Positions 42,450 through 51,858 of a stretch of 64,000 nucleotides of DNA are shown piece after piece; position 1 is the first letter of the stretch; each line of letters begins with the position of its first letter. Under the pieces are notes generated by a model that searched no databases, was not told the DNA's origin, and saw only the letters and a list, made by a program, of their open reading frames with translations. The DNA is from Nocardioides marinisabuli (GTDB lineage Bacteria > Actinomycetota > Actinomycetes > Propionibacteriales > Nocardioidaceae), in contig NZ_CP059163.1 of NCBI RefSeq assembly GCF_013466785.1, forward strand, positions 620,001-684,000. Reading direction: 5' to 3'. The position numbers were made by a program, and so were the translations under genes.

Positions 42450-44549
42450 ATGAAGCGACGTTGGGTCTGGCCGCTGCTGGTCGTGCTCGTGTGGGTGTTC
42501 GTCGGGGGCCCGCTGGGCTCGTTCGCCGGCCAGCTCGGCAACGTGCAGGAGAACGACAACGCGGCCTTCCTCCCGGGGACGGCCGAGTCGACGCAGGTCC
42601 TGGAGACCCTCACCGGGTTCCAGGACCAGGAGACCATCCCGGTCACCGTCGTCTTCGAGCGCGACGGCGGCCTCGAGGGCTCCGACAGCCAGGCGATCGC
42701 GGCGTACGCCGAGGAGCTCGGCCAGGTCGAGGACGTCACGGGCGTGCAGGGGCCGGTGCCCTCCGAGGACGGGGAGGCCGCCCAGCTCGTCGTGCAGGTC
42801 GCCACCACCGACGGCGAGGTCATCATCGAGCGCGTCGAGGCGCTGCGCGCGGTGCTCGACGAGCCGCCCGCGGGCCTCACCGCCCTCGTCGGCGGCCCCG
42901 GTGGCATCCTGGCCGACCTGGTCAACGCGTTCGGCGCCATCGACGGCCTGCTGCTGCTGGTCGCCCTGGGCGTCGTGCTGGTCATCCTGGTCGTCGTCTA
43001 CCGCACCCCGGTGCTGCCCTTCGTGGTGCTGTTCTCGGCCGTGCTGGGCCTGGGGGCGGCGTCCGCGGCGATCTACGCGCTCGCCTCGGCCGACCTGCTG
43101 GCCCTCAACGGCCAGAGCCAGGGCATCCTCTTCATCCTCGCCATCGGCGCCGCGACCGACTACTCGCTGCTGCTGGTCGCGCGCTTCCGCGAGGAGCTGC
43201 GCGACCGGGAGTCGTCGTACGACGCCATGCGCGCCTCGCTGCGCGCCGTCGTCGAGCCGATCGGCGCCTCGGGCGCGACGGTGATCCTCGGCCTGCTGTG
43301 CCTGCTGCTCTCCGACCTCGCGAGCCTGCAGGGCCTGGGCCCGGTCGGCGCGCTCGGCATCGCCGCCGCGATGCTCGTCTCGCTCACCTTCCTGCCCGCG
43401 GCGCTGGTGCTGCTGGGGCGCAGGGCCTTCTGGCCGCTCGTGCCCACCTACGGCTCCGAGCACAAGAACACCGAGGGCCTGTGGGCCCGGGTCGCCCACC
43501 TGGTGCGCGACCGGACCGTCGCGGTCGCGACGGTGACGACGCTGGTGCTGGCCGTCTTCGCCGGGTTCGCCTTCACCCTCGACGAGGACCCCGTCCCCCA
43601 GACCGACCTCTTCCTCACCGCCGAGGAGTCGGTCGACGCCCAGGACGTGCTCGACGCGCACTTCGAGGCCGACACCGCCAGCCCGCTGCAGATCGTGGTG
43701 CCGACCGACGAGATCGACGCGGCCACCGACGTCCTCAGCGCCGACGAGGGCGTCTCCCAGCAGAGCGACGGCCCGCAGCCCGCCATCGCCGCCATCCCCG
43801 AGGCCGACGACCCGCGCCAGCCGCGCAGCGTCGACGGCGTCAGCATCCTGCTGGCCAACCTCGCCGACGGCAGCGAGACGCAGGCCGCCACCGAGACGGT
43901 CAAGCGGCTGCGCGCGGACCTCTCCGAGGTCGACGACGAGATCCTGGTCGGCGGCTCCACCGCGACCCTGCTCGACACCCGCGAGACCACCAGCCGCGAC
44001 CGGGCCGTGGTGATCCCGGCGATCCTCGTGGTCATCTTCGTGGTGCTCGCGCTGCTGCTGCGCTCGCTGGCCGCGGCCGGCCTGCTCATCCTGGCCAACG
44101 TGCTGTCCTTCGGCGCCACGATGGGTGTCAGCGCGCTGGTCTTCGAGCACGTCCTCGGCTTCCCGGCCAGCGACCCCTCGACCCTGCTGATCGCGTTCGT
44201 CTTCCTGGTCGCGCTGGGCATCGACTACTCGATCTTCCTGATGACGCGGGTGCGCGAGGAGTCGCTGCGCCTGGGCACCCGCCCGGGCATCCTGCGCGGC
44301 CTGTCCGTGACCGGCGGCGTGATCACGTCGGCGGGCGTGGTGCTGGCCGCGACCTTCGCGGCGCTGGGCGTGGTGCCGATCCTCTTCCTGGCCCAGATCG
44401 CGTTCATCGTCGCCTTCGGCGTGCTGCTCGACACCCTGGTGGTGCGCTCGCTGCTGGTGCCGGCGGTCTGCTACCTCGTCGGCCCGCGCACCTGGTGGCC
44501 CTCCAAGCTCGCCTCCGGCGGCGCGCACGCCGAGCAGGCCACCGGCTGA
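42450..44549 (+). CDS. MMPL-family RND transporter
   Basis: The 699-residue protein has 12 predicted spans in two MMPL halves (spans at about 7-25, 165-300 and then 355-375, 525-680) with two outside loops. Characteristic segments: GQSQGILFILAIGAATDYSL, LLVARFREELRDRESSYDAM, and in the second half LIAFVFLVALGIDYSIFLMT. The paired Asp-Tyr motifs (ATDYSL, GIDYSI) are the proton-relay residues of MmpL proteins. It likely exports a lipid or hydrophobic compound. The ATG at 42450 has no strong ribosome-binding site. It follows the dehydrogenase gene after 52 bp. Confidence 0.92.
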   Translation: MKRRWVWPLLVVLVWVFVGGPLGSFAGQLGNVQENDNAAFLPGTAESTQVLETLTGFQDQETIPVTVVFERDGGLEGSDSQAIAAYAEELGQVEDVTGVQGPVPSEDGEAAQLVVQVATTDGEVIIERVEALRAVLDEPPAGLTALVGGPGGILADLVNAFGAIDGLLLLVALGVVLVILVVVYRTPVLPFVVLFSAVLGLGAASAAIYALASADLLALNGQSQGILFILAIGAATDYSLLLVARFREELRDRESSYDAMRASLRAVVEPIGASGATVILGLLCLLLSDLASLQGLGPVGALGIAAAMLVSLTFLPAALVLLGRRAFWPLVPTYGSEHKNTEGLWARVAHLVRDRTVAVATVTTLVLAVFAGFAFTLDEDPVPQTDLFLTAEESVDAQDVLDAHFEADTASPLQIVVPTDEIDAATDVLSADEGVSQQSDGPQPAIAAIPEADDPRQPRSVDGVSILLANLADGSETQAATETVKRLRADLSEVDDEILVGGSTATLLDTRETTSRDRAVVIPAILVVIFVVLALLLRSLAAAGLLILANVLSFGATMGVSALVFEHVLGFPASDPSTLLIAFVFLVALGIDYSIFLMTRVREESLRLGTRPGILRGLSVTGGVITSAGVVLAATFAALGVVPILFLAQIAFIVAFGVLLDTLVVRSLLVPAVCYLVGPRTWWPSKLASGGAHAEQATG

Positions 44550-44606
44550 CGTCCCGACCGGTGGCCCGGCCCACGGCCGGGCCACCCCCCTCGTTAATCT
44601 GTGGTG

Positions 44607-47141
44607 ATGAATGCCGCACCGACGCCCCAGCAGGTACGCCGCGCGCTCGCGCGGGCCGAGCGCGGCGCGGCCCTCGACGTCGCCGAGGCCGAGGTGCTGC
44701 TCGCCGCGACCGGCGACGACCTCGACCGGCTCTGCGCCGCCGCCGCCCAGGTGCGCGACGCGGGGCTGCTGGCCGCCGGCCGCCCCGGGGTGGTGACCTA
44801 CTCCCCCAAGGTCTTCATCCCGGTGACCAGGCTGTGCCGCGACCGGTGCCACTACTGCACGTTCGTGGAGACCCCGGGCCAGGCCGCCCGGGAGGGGCGG
44901 GCGCCCTACCTCTCCCCCGACGAGATCCTCGACGTCGCGCGCCGGGGCGCCGAGCTCGGCTGCCTCGAGGCGCTGTTCACCCTGGGCGACCGGCCCGAGG
45001 ACCGGTGGCCCGAGGCGCAGGAGTGGCTCGACGAGCAGGGCTACGACTCGACGTTGGCCTACGTGCGCGCGATGGCGGTGCGGGTGCTGGAGGAGACCGG
45101 TCTCCTGCCGCACGTCAACCCGGGGGTGATGACGTGGGAGGAGATGAACCGCCTCAAGCCGGTCTCGCCGTCGATGGGGATGATGCTCGAGACGACCTCG
45201 CGCCGACTGTTCGAGACCAGGGGCGAGGCCCACTTCGGCTCCCCCGACAAGGACCCCGCGGTGCGCCTGCGGGTGCTCGAGGACGCCGGACGGCTCTCGA
45301 TCCCCTTCACCACCGGGCTGCTGGTCGGCATCGGCGAGACGCTGACCGAGCGGGCCGAGACGATCTTCGCGCTGCGCAAGGTGATGAAGGCCTACGGCTC
45401 GGTGCACGAGGTGATCGTCCAGAACTTCCGGGCCAAGCCCGACACCGCGATGCGGCACGCCGACGACCTCGACCTCGACGAGTACCGCGCGGCGCTCGCC
45501 GTGACCCGCCTGGTCCTGGGCCCCAGGGCCCGGGTGCAGGCCCCGCCCAACCTCGTCGACGCCAGCGAGTGCCACGCGCTGCTCGACGCCGGCGTCGACG
45601 ACTGGGGCGGCGTCTCGCCGCTCACCCCCGACCACGTCAACCCCGAGCGGCCCTGGCCCTCCGTCGAGCGGCTGCGCGACATCAGCGCCGCCGCCGGCTT
45701 CCGGCTCGCGGCCCGCCTGACCCTCCAGCCCGACTACGTGCGCGCCGCCCTCGACGACGGCGCCCCGTGGCTCGACCCCCGCGTCATCGGGCACGTCGCG
45801 GCCCTGGCCGCCCCCGACGGCCTGGCCCGCGACGGCGTACGCCCGGTCGGGCGGGCGTGGCAGGAGCCCGACGGCGGCTTCGAGTCGACCGGTCGCACCG
45901 ACCTGCACACCGCCGTCGACACCGACGGCCGCAGCGACGACCGGCGCTCCGACTTCAGCGAGGTCTACGGCGACTGGGAGTCCGTGCGCGACGCCGCCGC
46001 CGGCACCTCGGGCGGCGGGGCTCCCGCGGTGCTGCACGCCGACGGTCGCGAGGCGCTGGCCGCCGCCGAGGCCGACCCCGGTGGGCTCTCCGACGAGCAC
46101 GCGCTGACCCTGATGACCGCGGAGGGGCCGCTCCTCGAGGAGGTCTGCCGCCTCGCCGACCACCTGCGCCGCGAGGCGGTCGGCGACGACGTCACCTACG
46201 TCGTCAACCGCAACATCAACTTCACCAACGTCTGCTACGTCGGCTGCCGCTTCTGCGCGTTCGCGCAGCGCAAGAGCGACGCCGACTCCTACTCGCTCTC
46301 CCTCGACGAGGTCGCCGACCGCGCAGCGGAGGCGTGGGACCTCGGGGCCACCGAGGTCTGCATGCAGGGCGGCATCGACCCCGAGCTGCCCGCGACGGCG
46401 TACTTCGACCTGGCCACGGCCGTGAAGCAGCGGGTGCCCGAGATGCACGTGCACGCCTTCAGCCCGATGGAGGTCGTCAACGGCACCGCGCGCACCGGGC
46501 TCTCCATCGAGGACTTCCTCATCAAGGCCCGTGAGGCGGGGCTCGGCTCGCTGCCCGGCACCGCCGCGGAGATCCTCGACGACGAGGTGCGCTGGGTGCT
46601 GACCAAGGGCAAGCTGCCGACCAGCACCTGGGTCGAGATCGTCTCGACCGCCCACCGCGTCGGGCTGCCGACGACCAGCACGATGATGTACGGCCACGTC
46701 GACAACCCGCGGCACTGGGTCGGTCACCTCCGGGTGCTCTCCGGCATCCAGGACCGGGCCCGCGAGGCCGGGGTGGGCGGCTTCACCGAGTTCGTCCCGC
46801 TGCCGTTCGTGCACACCTCCTCGCCGATCTACCTCGCCGGGGTGGCCCGTCCCGGCCCCAGCCACCGCGACAACCTCGCGGTGCACGCGATGGCGCGCAT
46901 CCTGCTGCACGGGCGCATCGACAACATCCAGACGTCGTGGGTCAAGCTCGGCGTCGAGGGCACCCAGGCCATGCTCCGCGCCGGCGCCAACGACCTCGGC
47001 GGCACGCTGATGGAGGAGACCATCAGCCGGATGGCCGGCTCCGAGCACGGCTCGGCCAAGACGGTCGAGGAGCTGCGCGCGATGGGCGCCGGCATCGGCC
47101 GGCCGGTGCACGAGCGCACCACCCTCTACGCCGCCCGCTGA
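44607..47141 (+). CDS. fbiC: FO synthase (7,8-didemethyl-8-hydroxy-5-deazariboflavin synthase)
   Basis: The 844-residue fused CofG-CofH enzyme makes FO, the deazaflavin precursor of coenzyme F420, from tyrosine and 5-amino-6-ribitylaminouracil. Both radical-SAM clusters are present: C-x3-C-x2-C at residues 77-84 (CRDRCHYC) and 543-550 (CYVGCRFC). The C-terminal half also shows [29 protein letters not shown] and [13 protein letters not shown] 44607 (GTG codons at 44601 and 44604 are alternatives) follows TTAATCT by about 6 nt and no ribosome-binding site, suggesting a leaderless mRNA. A family of 22-bp repeats begins 6 bp after the stop. Confidence 0.97.
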   Translation: MNAAPTPQQVRRALARAERGAALDVAEAEVLLAATGDDLDRLCAAAAQVRDAGLLAAGRPGVVTYSPKVFIPVTRLCRDRCHYCTFVETPGQAAREGRAPYLSPDEILDVARRGAELGCLEALFTLGDRPEDRWPEAQEWLDEQGYDSTLAYVRAMAVRVLEETGLLPHVNPGVMTWEEMNRLKPVSPSMGMMLETTSRRLFETRGEAHFGSPDKDPAVRLRVLEDAGRLSIPFTTGLLVGIGETLTERAETIFALRKVMKAYGSVHEVIVQNFRAKPDTAMRHADDLDLDEYRAALAVTRLVLGPRARVQAPPNLVDASECHALLDAGVDDWGGVSPLTPDHVNPERPWPSVERLRDISAAAGFRLAARLTLQPDYVRAALDDGAPWLDPRVIGHVAALAAPDGLARDGVRPVGRAWQEPDGGFESTGRTDLHTAVDTDGRSDDRRSDFSEVYGDWESVRDAAAGTSGGGAPAVLHADGREALAAAEADPGGLSDEHALTLMTAEGPLLEEVCRLADHLRREAVGDDVTYVVNRNINFTNVCYVGCRFCAFAQRKSDADSYSLSLDEVADRAAEAWDLGATEVCMQGGIDPELPATAYFDLATAVKQRVPEMHVHAFSPMEVVNGTARTGLSIEDFLIKAREAGLGSLPGTAAEILDDEVRWVLTKGKLPTSTWVEIVSTAHRVGLPTTSTMMYGHVDNPRHWVGHLRVLSGIQDRAREAGVGGFTEFVPLPFVHTSSPIYLAGVARPGPSHRDNLAVHAMARILLHGRIDNIQTSWVKLGVEGTQAMLRAGANDLGGTLMEETISRMAGSEHGSAKTVEELRAMGAGIGRPVHERTTLYAAR

Positions 47142-47147
47142 CGAGCA

Positions 47148-47269
47148 GTCACTTTCGAACCACCGACCGGTCAATTTCGAACCACCGACCGGTCAATTTC
47201 GAACCACCGAGGGGTCACCCCGCACCCGCCCTGGGTGCAGAACTGACGCCTCGATGGTTCACAAGTGAC
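47148..47269 (+). repeat. Tandem 22-bp modules with an inverted partner, downstream of fbiC
   Basis: Three contiguous 22-bp units at 47148-47169, 47170-47191 and 47192-47213 share the core GTCAATTTCGAACCACCGA (first unit GTCACTT). After about 38 bp an inverted partial unit CGATGGTTCACAAGTGAC lies at 47252-47269. There is no spacer variation, so this is not a CRISPR. A single related unit lies downstream of pcrA (10238-10259). Confidence 0.8.
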
Positions 47270-47324
47270 TGCTCGGCTGCACGGGCGGCTGACCCGGCTC
47301 CTGCCGGTCGGTGCAGGATGGGGC

Positions 47325-48371
47325 ATGGCCGTCTCGTGGACCCACGCAATGATCGCTGCCGGCTCCGCCGCCCTCGCGGCACTCGCCCTCGTGGTGGTGG
47401 TGCACCTCGTGGTGCGACTCCTCGGGCGCCGGTGGCGCCCTGCGGGCGATCTCGCCCGCTCGGCCCGCTTCCCCTTCCGGGCGCTCGTGCTGACCCTGGC
47501 CCTCAGCGGCTGGGTCGCGGGGGTGCGGCCGGGGGCGTCCGACGACTGGGCCGCCTGGTGGGAGGCGGGCGCACTGGTGCTGCGGGTGCTGGCCATCGCC
47601 AGCGGCGGCTGGCTGCTGTGCGCGCTGCTGCTCTTCGTGGAGGACCTCACGCTGGGTCGCGCCCGCACCGACGTGCGCGACAACCGGGTCGCGCGCCGGG
47701 TGCGCACCCAGGTGCTGCTGATACGGCGCCTGACCATCGCCCTGGTGGTCGTGGTGACCGTCGGCGCGATCCTGTTCACCTTCCCCGCGGTGCGCACCGT
47801 CGGCGCCAGCGTGCTCGCCTCGGCGGGCCTCATCTCGGTGGTGGCGGCCCTGGCCGCCCAGTCGATCCTGGCCAACGCCTTCGCCGGCATCCAGCTGGCC
47901 TTCAACGACGCCATCAAGGTCGACGACGCCGTCATCGTGGAGGGCGAGTGGGGCACGATCGAGGAGATCACGCTCAGCTACGTCGTGGTGCGGATCTGGG
48001 ACGACCGCCGGATGATCCTGCCGTCGACGTACTTCACCACCACGCCCTTCCAGAACTGGACCCGCAAGAACTCCGAGCTGCTCGGCTCGGTCGAGCTCGA
48101 CCTCGACTGGCGCACCGACGTCGACGCCCTGCGCGCCCATCTGCCCTCGGTCATGGAGCGGGCCGGGACGATGTGGGACGGGCGGGTCTCCCACGTGCAG
48201 GTCACCGACGCCGTCGACGGCCTGGTCCGGGTGCGCGTGCTGGTCACCTCCCACGACGCCCCGACCCTCTACGACCTGCGCTGCCACGTCCGGGAGGGTC
48301 TGGTCGCCTGGGTGCGCGACCAGCAGGCCCACGCGCTGCCGGTGCGGCGGGTGCTCCTCGACGGCACCTGA
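47325..48371 (+). CDS. MscS-family mechanosensitive ion channel
   Basis: The 348-residue protein has four or five membrane helices, then the MscS core: the pore helix VRTVGASVLASAGLISVVAA followed by LAAQSILANAFAGIQLAFND, and the beta domain IKVDDAVIVEGEWGTIEEIT with VRIWDDRRMILPSTYFTTTP. It would open under membrane tension on osmotic downshock and release solutes, complementing the betaine system at 12.8-18.1 kb. ATG 47325 has AGGA at a good distance and begins just upstream of the first span. Confidence 0.92.
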   Translation: MAVSWTHAMIAAGSAALAALALVVVVHLVVRLLGRRWRPAGDLARSARFPFRALVLTLALSGWVAGVRPGASDDWAAWWEAGALVLRVLAIASGGWLLCALLLFVEDLTLGRARTDVRDNRVARRVRTQVLLIRRLTIALVVVVTVGAILFTFPAVRTVGASVLASAGLISVVAALAAQSILANAFAGIQLAFNDAIKVDDAVIVEGEWGTIEEITLSYVVVRIWDDRRMILPSTYFTTTPFQNWTRKNSELLGSVELDLDWRTDVDALRAHLPSVMERAGTMWDGRVSHVQVTDAVDGLVRVRVLVTSHDAPTLYDLRCHVREGLVAWVRDQQAHALPVRRVLLDGT

Positions 48372-48413
48372 CGGGTGGGACGGTCGGGTGCGCGGCGTGG
48401 CTACGGTGGAGCC

Positions 48414-48863
48414 ATGAGCACCGGACCGAACGACCAGGACGACACCTACGGCGACTACTCCGTCGAGGAGAGCGACCAGCTGACGGGCGAGGACACCCTC
48501 GCCGACGGTGACGTGGAGGACCAGCTCGACCGCGGCTACTCGCCGCCCGAGAAGTACTCACCGGGCCAGGGCTTCGGCAACACGCCGTACGAGGAGGCGA
48601 CCGGCGAGTCGCTCGACCAGCGGGTCGCCCAGGAGGAGCCCGAGCCCGACCCGTACGCCGAGGCCGAGGCCGAGGCCGACCGCGAGCAGGTCGGCGGCGA
48701 GGTCGGCGACGAGCGCGCCGGGCGCCTGGTCGACCCCGACGAGGGGCTCGCCGAGGACGTCGACGCCGAGCTCGTGGGCGATGACGTCGGCATCGACGGT
48801 GCGGCCGCCTCGGCCGAGGAGGCCGCCGTGCACGTGATCGGCGACGAGCCCACCGACGTCTGA
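48414..48863 (+). CDS. DUF5709 family protein
   Basis: The 149-residue protein is strongly acidic and probably disordered (DQDDTYGDYSVEESDQLTGE, RGYSPPEKYSPGQGFGNTPY, then ESLDQRVAQEEPEPDPYAEA). The order of D/E-rich start, RGYSPPEK, GxTxxEExxGESLDQRxxQEEP is the mark of DUF5709, found in actinobacteria and of unknown function. It has no membrane span. It stands 42 bp after the MscS gene, with VOC and LapA-type genes after it. Confidence 0.88.
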   Translation: MSTGPNDQDDTYGDYSVEESDQLTGEDTLADGDVEDQLDRGYSPPEKYSPGQGFGNTPYEEATGESLDQRVAQEEPEPDPYAEAEAEADREQVGGEVGDERAGRLVDPDEGLAEDVDAELVGDDVGIDGAAASAEEAAVHVIGDEPTDV

Positions 48864-48896
48864 GCCGGCGCCGGCGACGGCAGTAGGGTCCGGGGC

Positions 48897-49295
48897 ATGA
48901 GCGAGCAGCCGTCCCGGGCCCTGCACCACCTCGACCTCTGGGTCGGCGACCTCGAGCGGGCCGTCGACGAGTGGGGCTGGCTGCTGGGCGAGCTGGGCTG
49001 GGAGGTCGACCTGCCCGGCTCGTCGTGGTGCCACCCCGATGGCACCTACCTCTTCCTCGAGCACTCCCCCGACCAGCGCGACGCGGCGTACGACCGGATG
49101 CGGCCCGGGGTCAACCACCTGGCGCTCTGCGTCGACTCGCGCACCCTGCTCGACCGGATGCGTGCCGAGTCGACCGCGCACGGCTGGCACGAGATGTACG
49201 CCGACCGCTACCCGCATGCGGGCGGCGAGCAGCACACGGCGCTCTACGTCGAGAGCTCGGAGGGCTTCGAGGTCGAGGTCGTGCTGACCGACTGA
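48897..49295 (+). CDS. VOC-superfamily (glyoxalase-like) protein
   Basis: A 132-residue single-domain VOC protein: LHHLDLWVGDLERAVDEWGW, TYLFLEHSPDQRD and GVNHLALCVDSRTLLDRM, ending GEQHTALYVESSEGFEVEVV. The metal-binding positions (His of the first strand, Glu near FLEH, His of GVNHLA, Glu in the last strand) are in place, so an enzyme with a divalent metal is possible, but the substrate is unknown. It ends 28 bp before a good intrinsic terminator. Confidence 0.85.
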   Translation: MSEQPSRALHHLDLWVGDLERAVDEWGWLLGELGWEVDLPGSSWCHPDGTYLFLEHSPDQRDAAYDRMRPGVNHLALCVDSRTLLDRMRAESTAHGWHEMYADRYPHAGGEQHTALYVESSEGFEVEVVLTD

Positions 49296-49323
49296 CCCGG
49301 TCCGGGACTCCCCGGAAATGGAA

Positions 49324-49355
49324 GAACCGCCGGGGTCTCGGGTCCCCGGCGGTTC
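49324..49355 (+). terminator. Intrinsic terminator after the VOC gene
   Basis: GAACCGCCGGGG at 49324-49335 pairs perfectly (12 bp) with CCCCGGCGGTTC at 49344-49355 around an 8-nt loop, followed by an AT-rich stretch (TGTTGAATAAT). This is the most classical rho-independent terminator in the window. Confidence 0.85.
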
Positions 49356-49500
49356 TGTTGAATAATGTACAAGAGGTTCCTGGGCGGGACCAGTAAAACC
49401 CGGCGACCGTGACCGTCGTCACGCACTTTTACCCGATTCGGGGTGCGCCGCCCCTCGGGGGATGACCCGTCGACCCCGCGCACCGCACTACCGTGGCCCC

Positions 49501-49899
49501 ATGAGCACCACGACGCCCTCGGGGGACGAGCCCACCGGCGACACCGGCCCCCACACCGACCCCGCCCCGACCACCCCCGACGCCACCGGTCCGACCACGG
49601 AGCCGGAGCGCCCCGCGCCGGCGCGCGGCAAGGGCGACGACCCCCTTCGCGGCTCGCGCACCAGCGGCTTCTACGCCGCCATCGTGGGGCTGGGCGTGCT
49701 GCTGGTGCTGCTGGTCATCTTCATCGCCCAGAACACCGACACCACGACGGTGCGCTTCTTGTCCTTCGAGGGCGAGACCCCCGTGGCCGTGGCCATGCTG
49801 ATCGCGACCGCGGCCGGCATCCTGCTGACCGCGACCGCCGGGAGCCTGCGCATCATCCAGCTGCGGCGGCGTACGAAGAAGGGCCTCAAGAACCGCTGA
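49501..49899 (+). CDS. LapA (DUF1049) domain small membrane protein
   Basis: The 132-residue protein has a Thr/Pro-rich N-terminus of about 50 residues, then two spans (YAAIVGLGVLLVLLVIFIAQ and AVAMLIATAAGILLTATAGS) separated by NTDTTTVRFLSFEGETP, the LapA/DUF1049 pattern, and a basic tail. The IAQN(T)xxVxxxFL segment is the conserved turn. In other bacteria LapA-like proteins help lipopolysaccharide assembly, which does not apply here; the function in actinobacteria is unknown. It ends 12 bp from guaA, convergent. Confidence 0.88.
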   Translation: MSTTTPSGDEPTGDTGPHTDPAPTTPDATGPTTEPERPAPARGKGDDPLRGSRTSGFYAAIVGLGVLLVLLVIFIAQNTDTTTVRFLSFEGETPVAVAMLIATAAGILLTATAGSLRIIQLRRRTKKGLKNR

Positions 49900-49911
49900 G
49901 GCCCGCCCCGC

Positions 49912-51507
<1,596 letters not shown>

Positions 51508-51583
51508 GGGCCCAGCCTATCGGCGTACGACGCGGCGCCTCGGGCCGCCACCCACCACGGACCTGTCGGGCGAGTCGGTCACT

Positions 51584-51607
51584 TGTCAGGTGTTGCAACA
51601 CCTGACA
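51584..51607. promoter_or_regulatory. 24-bp perfect palindrome upstream of guaA
   Basis: The stretch is identical to its reverse complement over 24 bp, with core GGTGTTGCAACACC. It lies 77 bp upstream of the guaA start. Such length and perfect symmetry suggests a protein-binding site more than an RNA hairpin, since there is no loop. The regulator is unknown. Confidence 0.55.
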
Positions 51608-51645
51608 CGTGCATGAGTCCCCGGTCGGCCGGGGACTCATGCACG
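51608..51645. terminator. Very stable hairpin with 17-bp arms upstream of guaA
   Basis: CGTGCATGAGTCCCCGG (51608-51624) pairs perfectly with 51629-51645 across the tetraloop TCGG. It directly abuts the 24-bp palindrome. There is no T-tract on either strand, so a terminator, an attenuator or an RNA end are all possible. Confidence 0.5.
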
Positions 51646-51661
51646 GGCCCAGAAATAGCAC

Positions 51662-51698
51662 CAGGGCCCGGCCGGGGAGGGAGGATGGCCGGGCCCTG
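51662..51698. other. Third hairpin of the guaA-choD gap
   Basis: CAGGGCCCGGCC (51662-51673) pairs with GGCCGGGCCCTG (51687-51698) over 12 bp, with a purine-rich 13-nt loop that contains GGGGAGGGAGGA, a sequence that could bind a ribosome or an anti-Shine-Dalgarno. Confidence 0.5.
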
Positions 51699-51758
51699 AT
51701 CGTCCACGCCTCTGTTGGACAGCAGCTTGGACAAACGACCCGACCTTTGGGAGGGAGC

Positions 51759-51815
51759 ATGACTGCCGGGTCTGACCATCACAACGAGGCCGATCGCGGG
51801 GGGTTACGTCGGTGA
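51759..51815 (+). CDS. Possible 18-codon peptide or truncated gene with a strong ribosome-binding site
   Basis: ATG at 51759 follows GGGAGGGAGC and encodes MTAGSDHHNEADRGGLRR before a stop. The sequence upstream has two TTGGACA repeats. Just before the stop is a run of six G (51798-51803); with one G fewer the reading continues as GYVGDDLSPAFFDRARP and stays open into the convergent gene. So this could be a leader peptide, a frameshifted gene start or a gene remnant. No family was recognised. Confidence 0.3.
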   Translation: MTAGSDHHNEADRGGLRR

Positions 51816-51858
51816 CGATCTTTCTCCGGCCTTTTTCGACCGGGCTAGACCTGCTGCC

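Noticed and set aside
42408..47174. Open frame of almost 1600 codons opposite the MMPL transporter and fbiC
   Set aside because: It mirrors the third-position GC bias of two well-supported genes, contains repeated low-complexity segments and has no domain; it is a shadow.
47148..47213. Possible CRISPR array
   Set aside because: The 22-bp units follow each other without spacers, and no cas genes are near; they are a tandem repeat.
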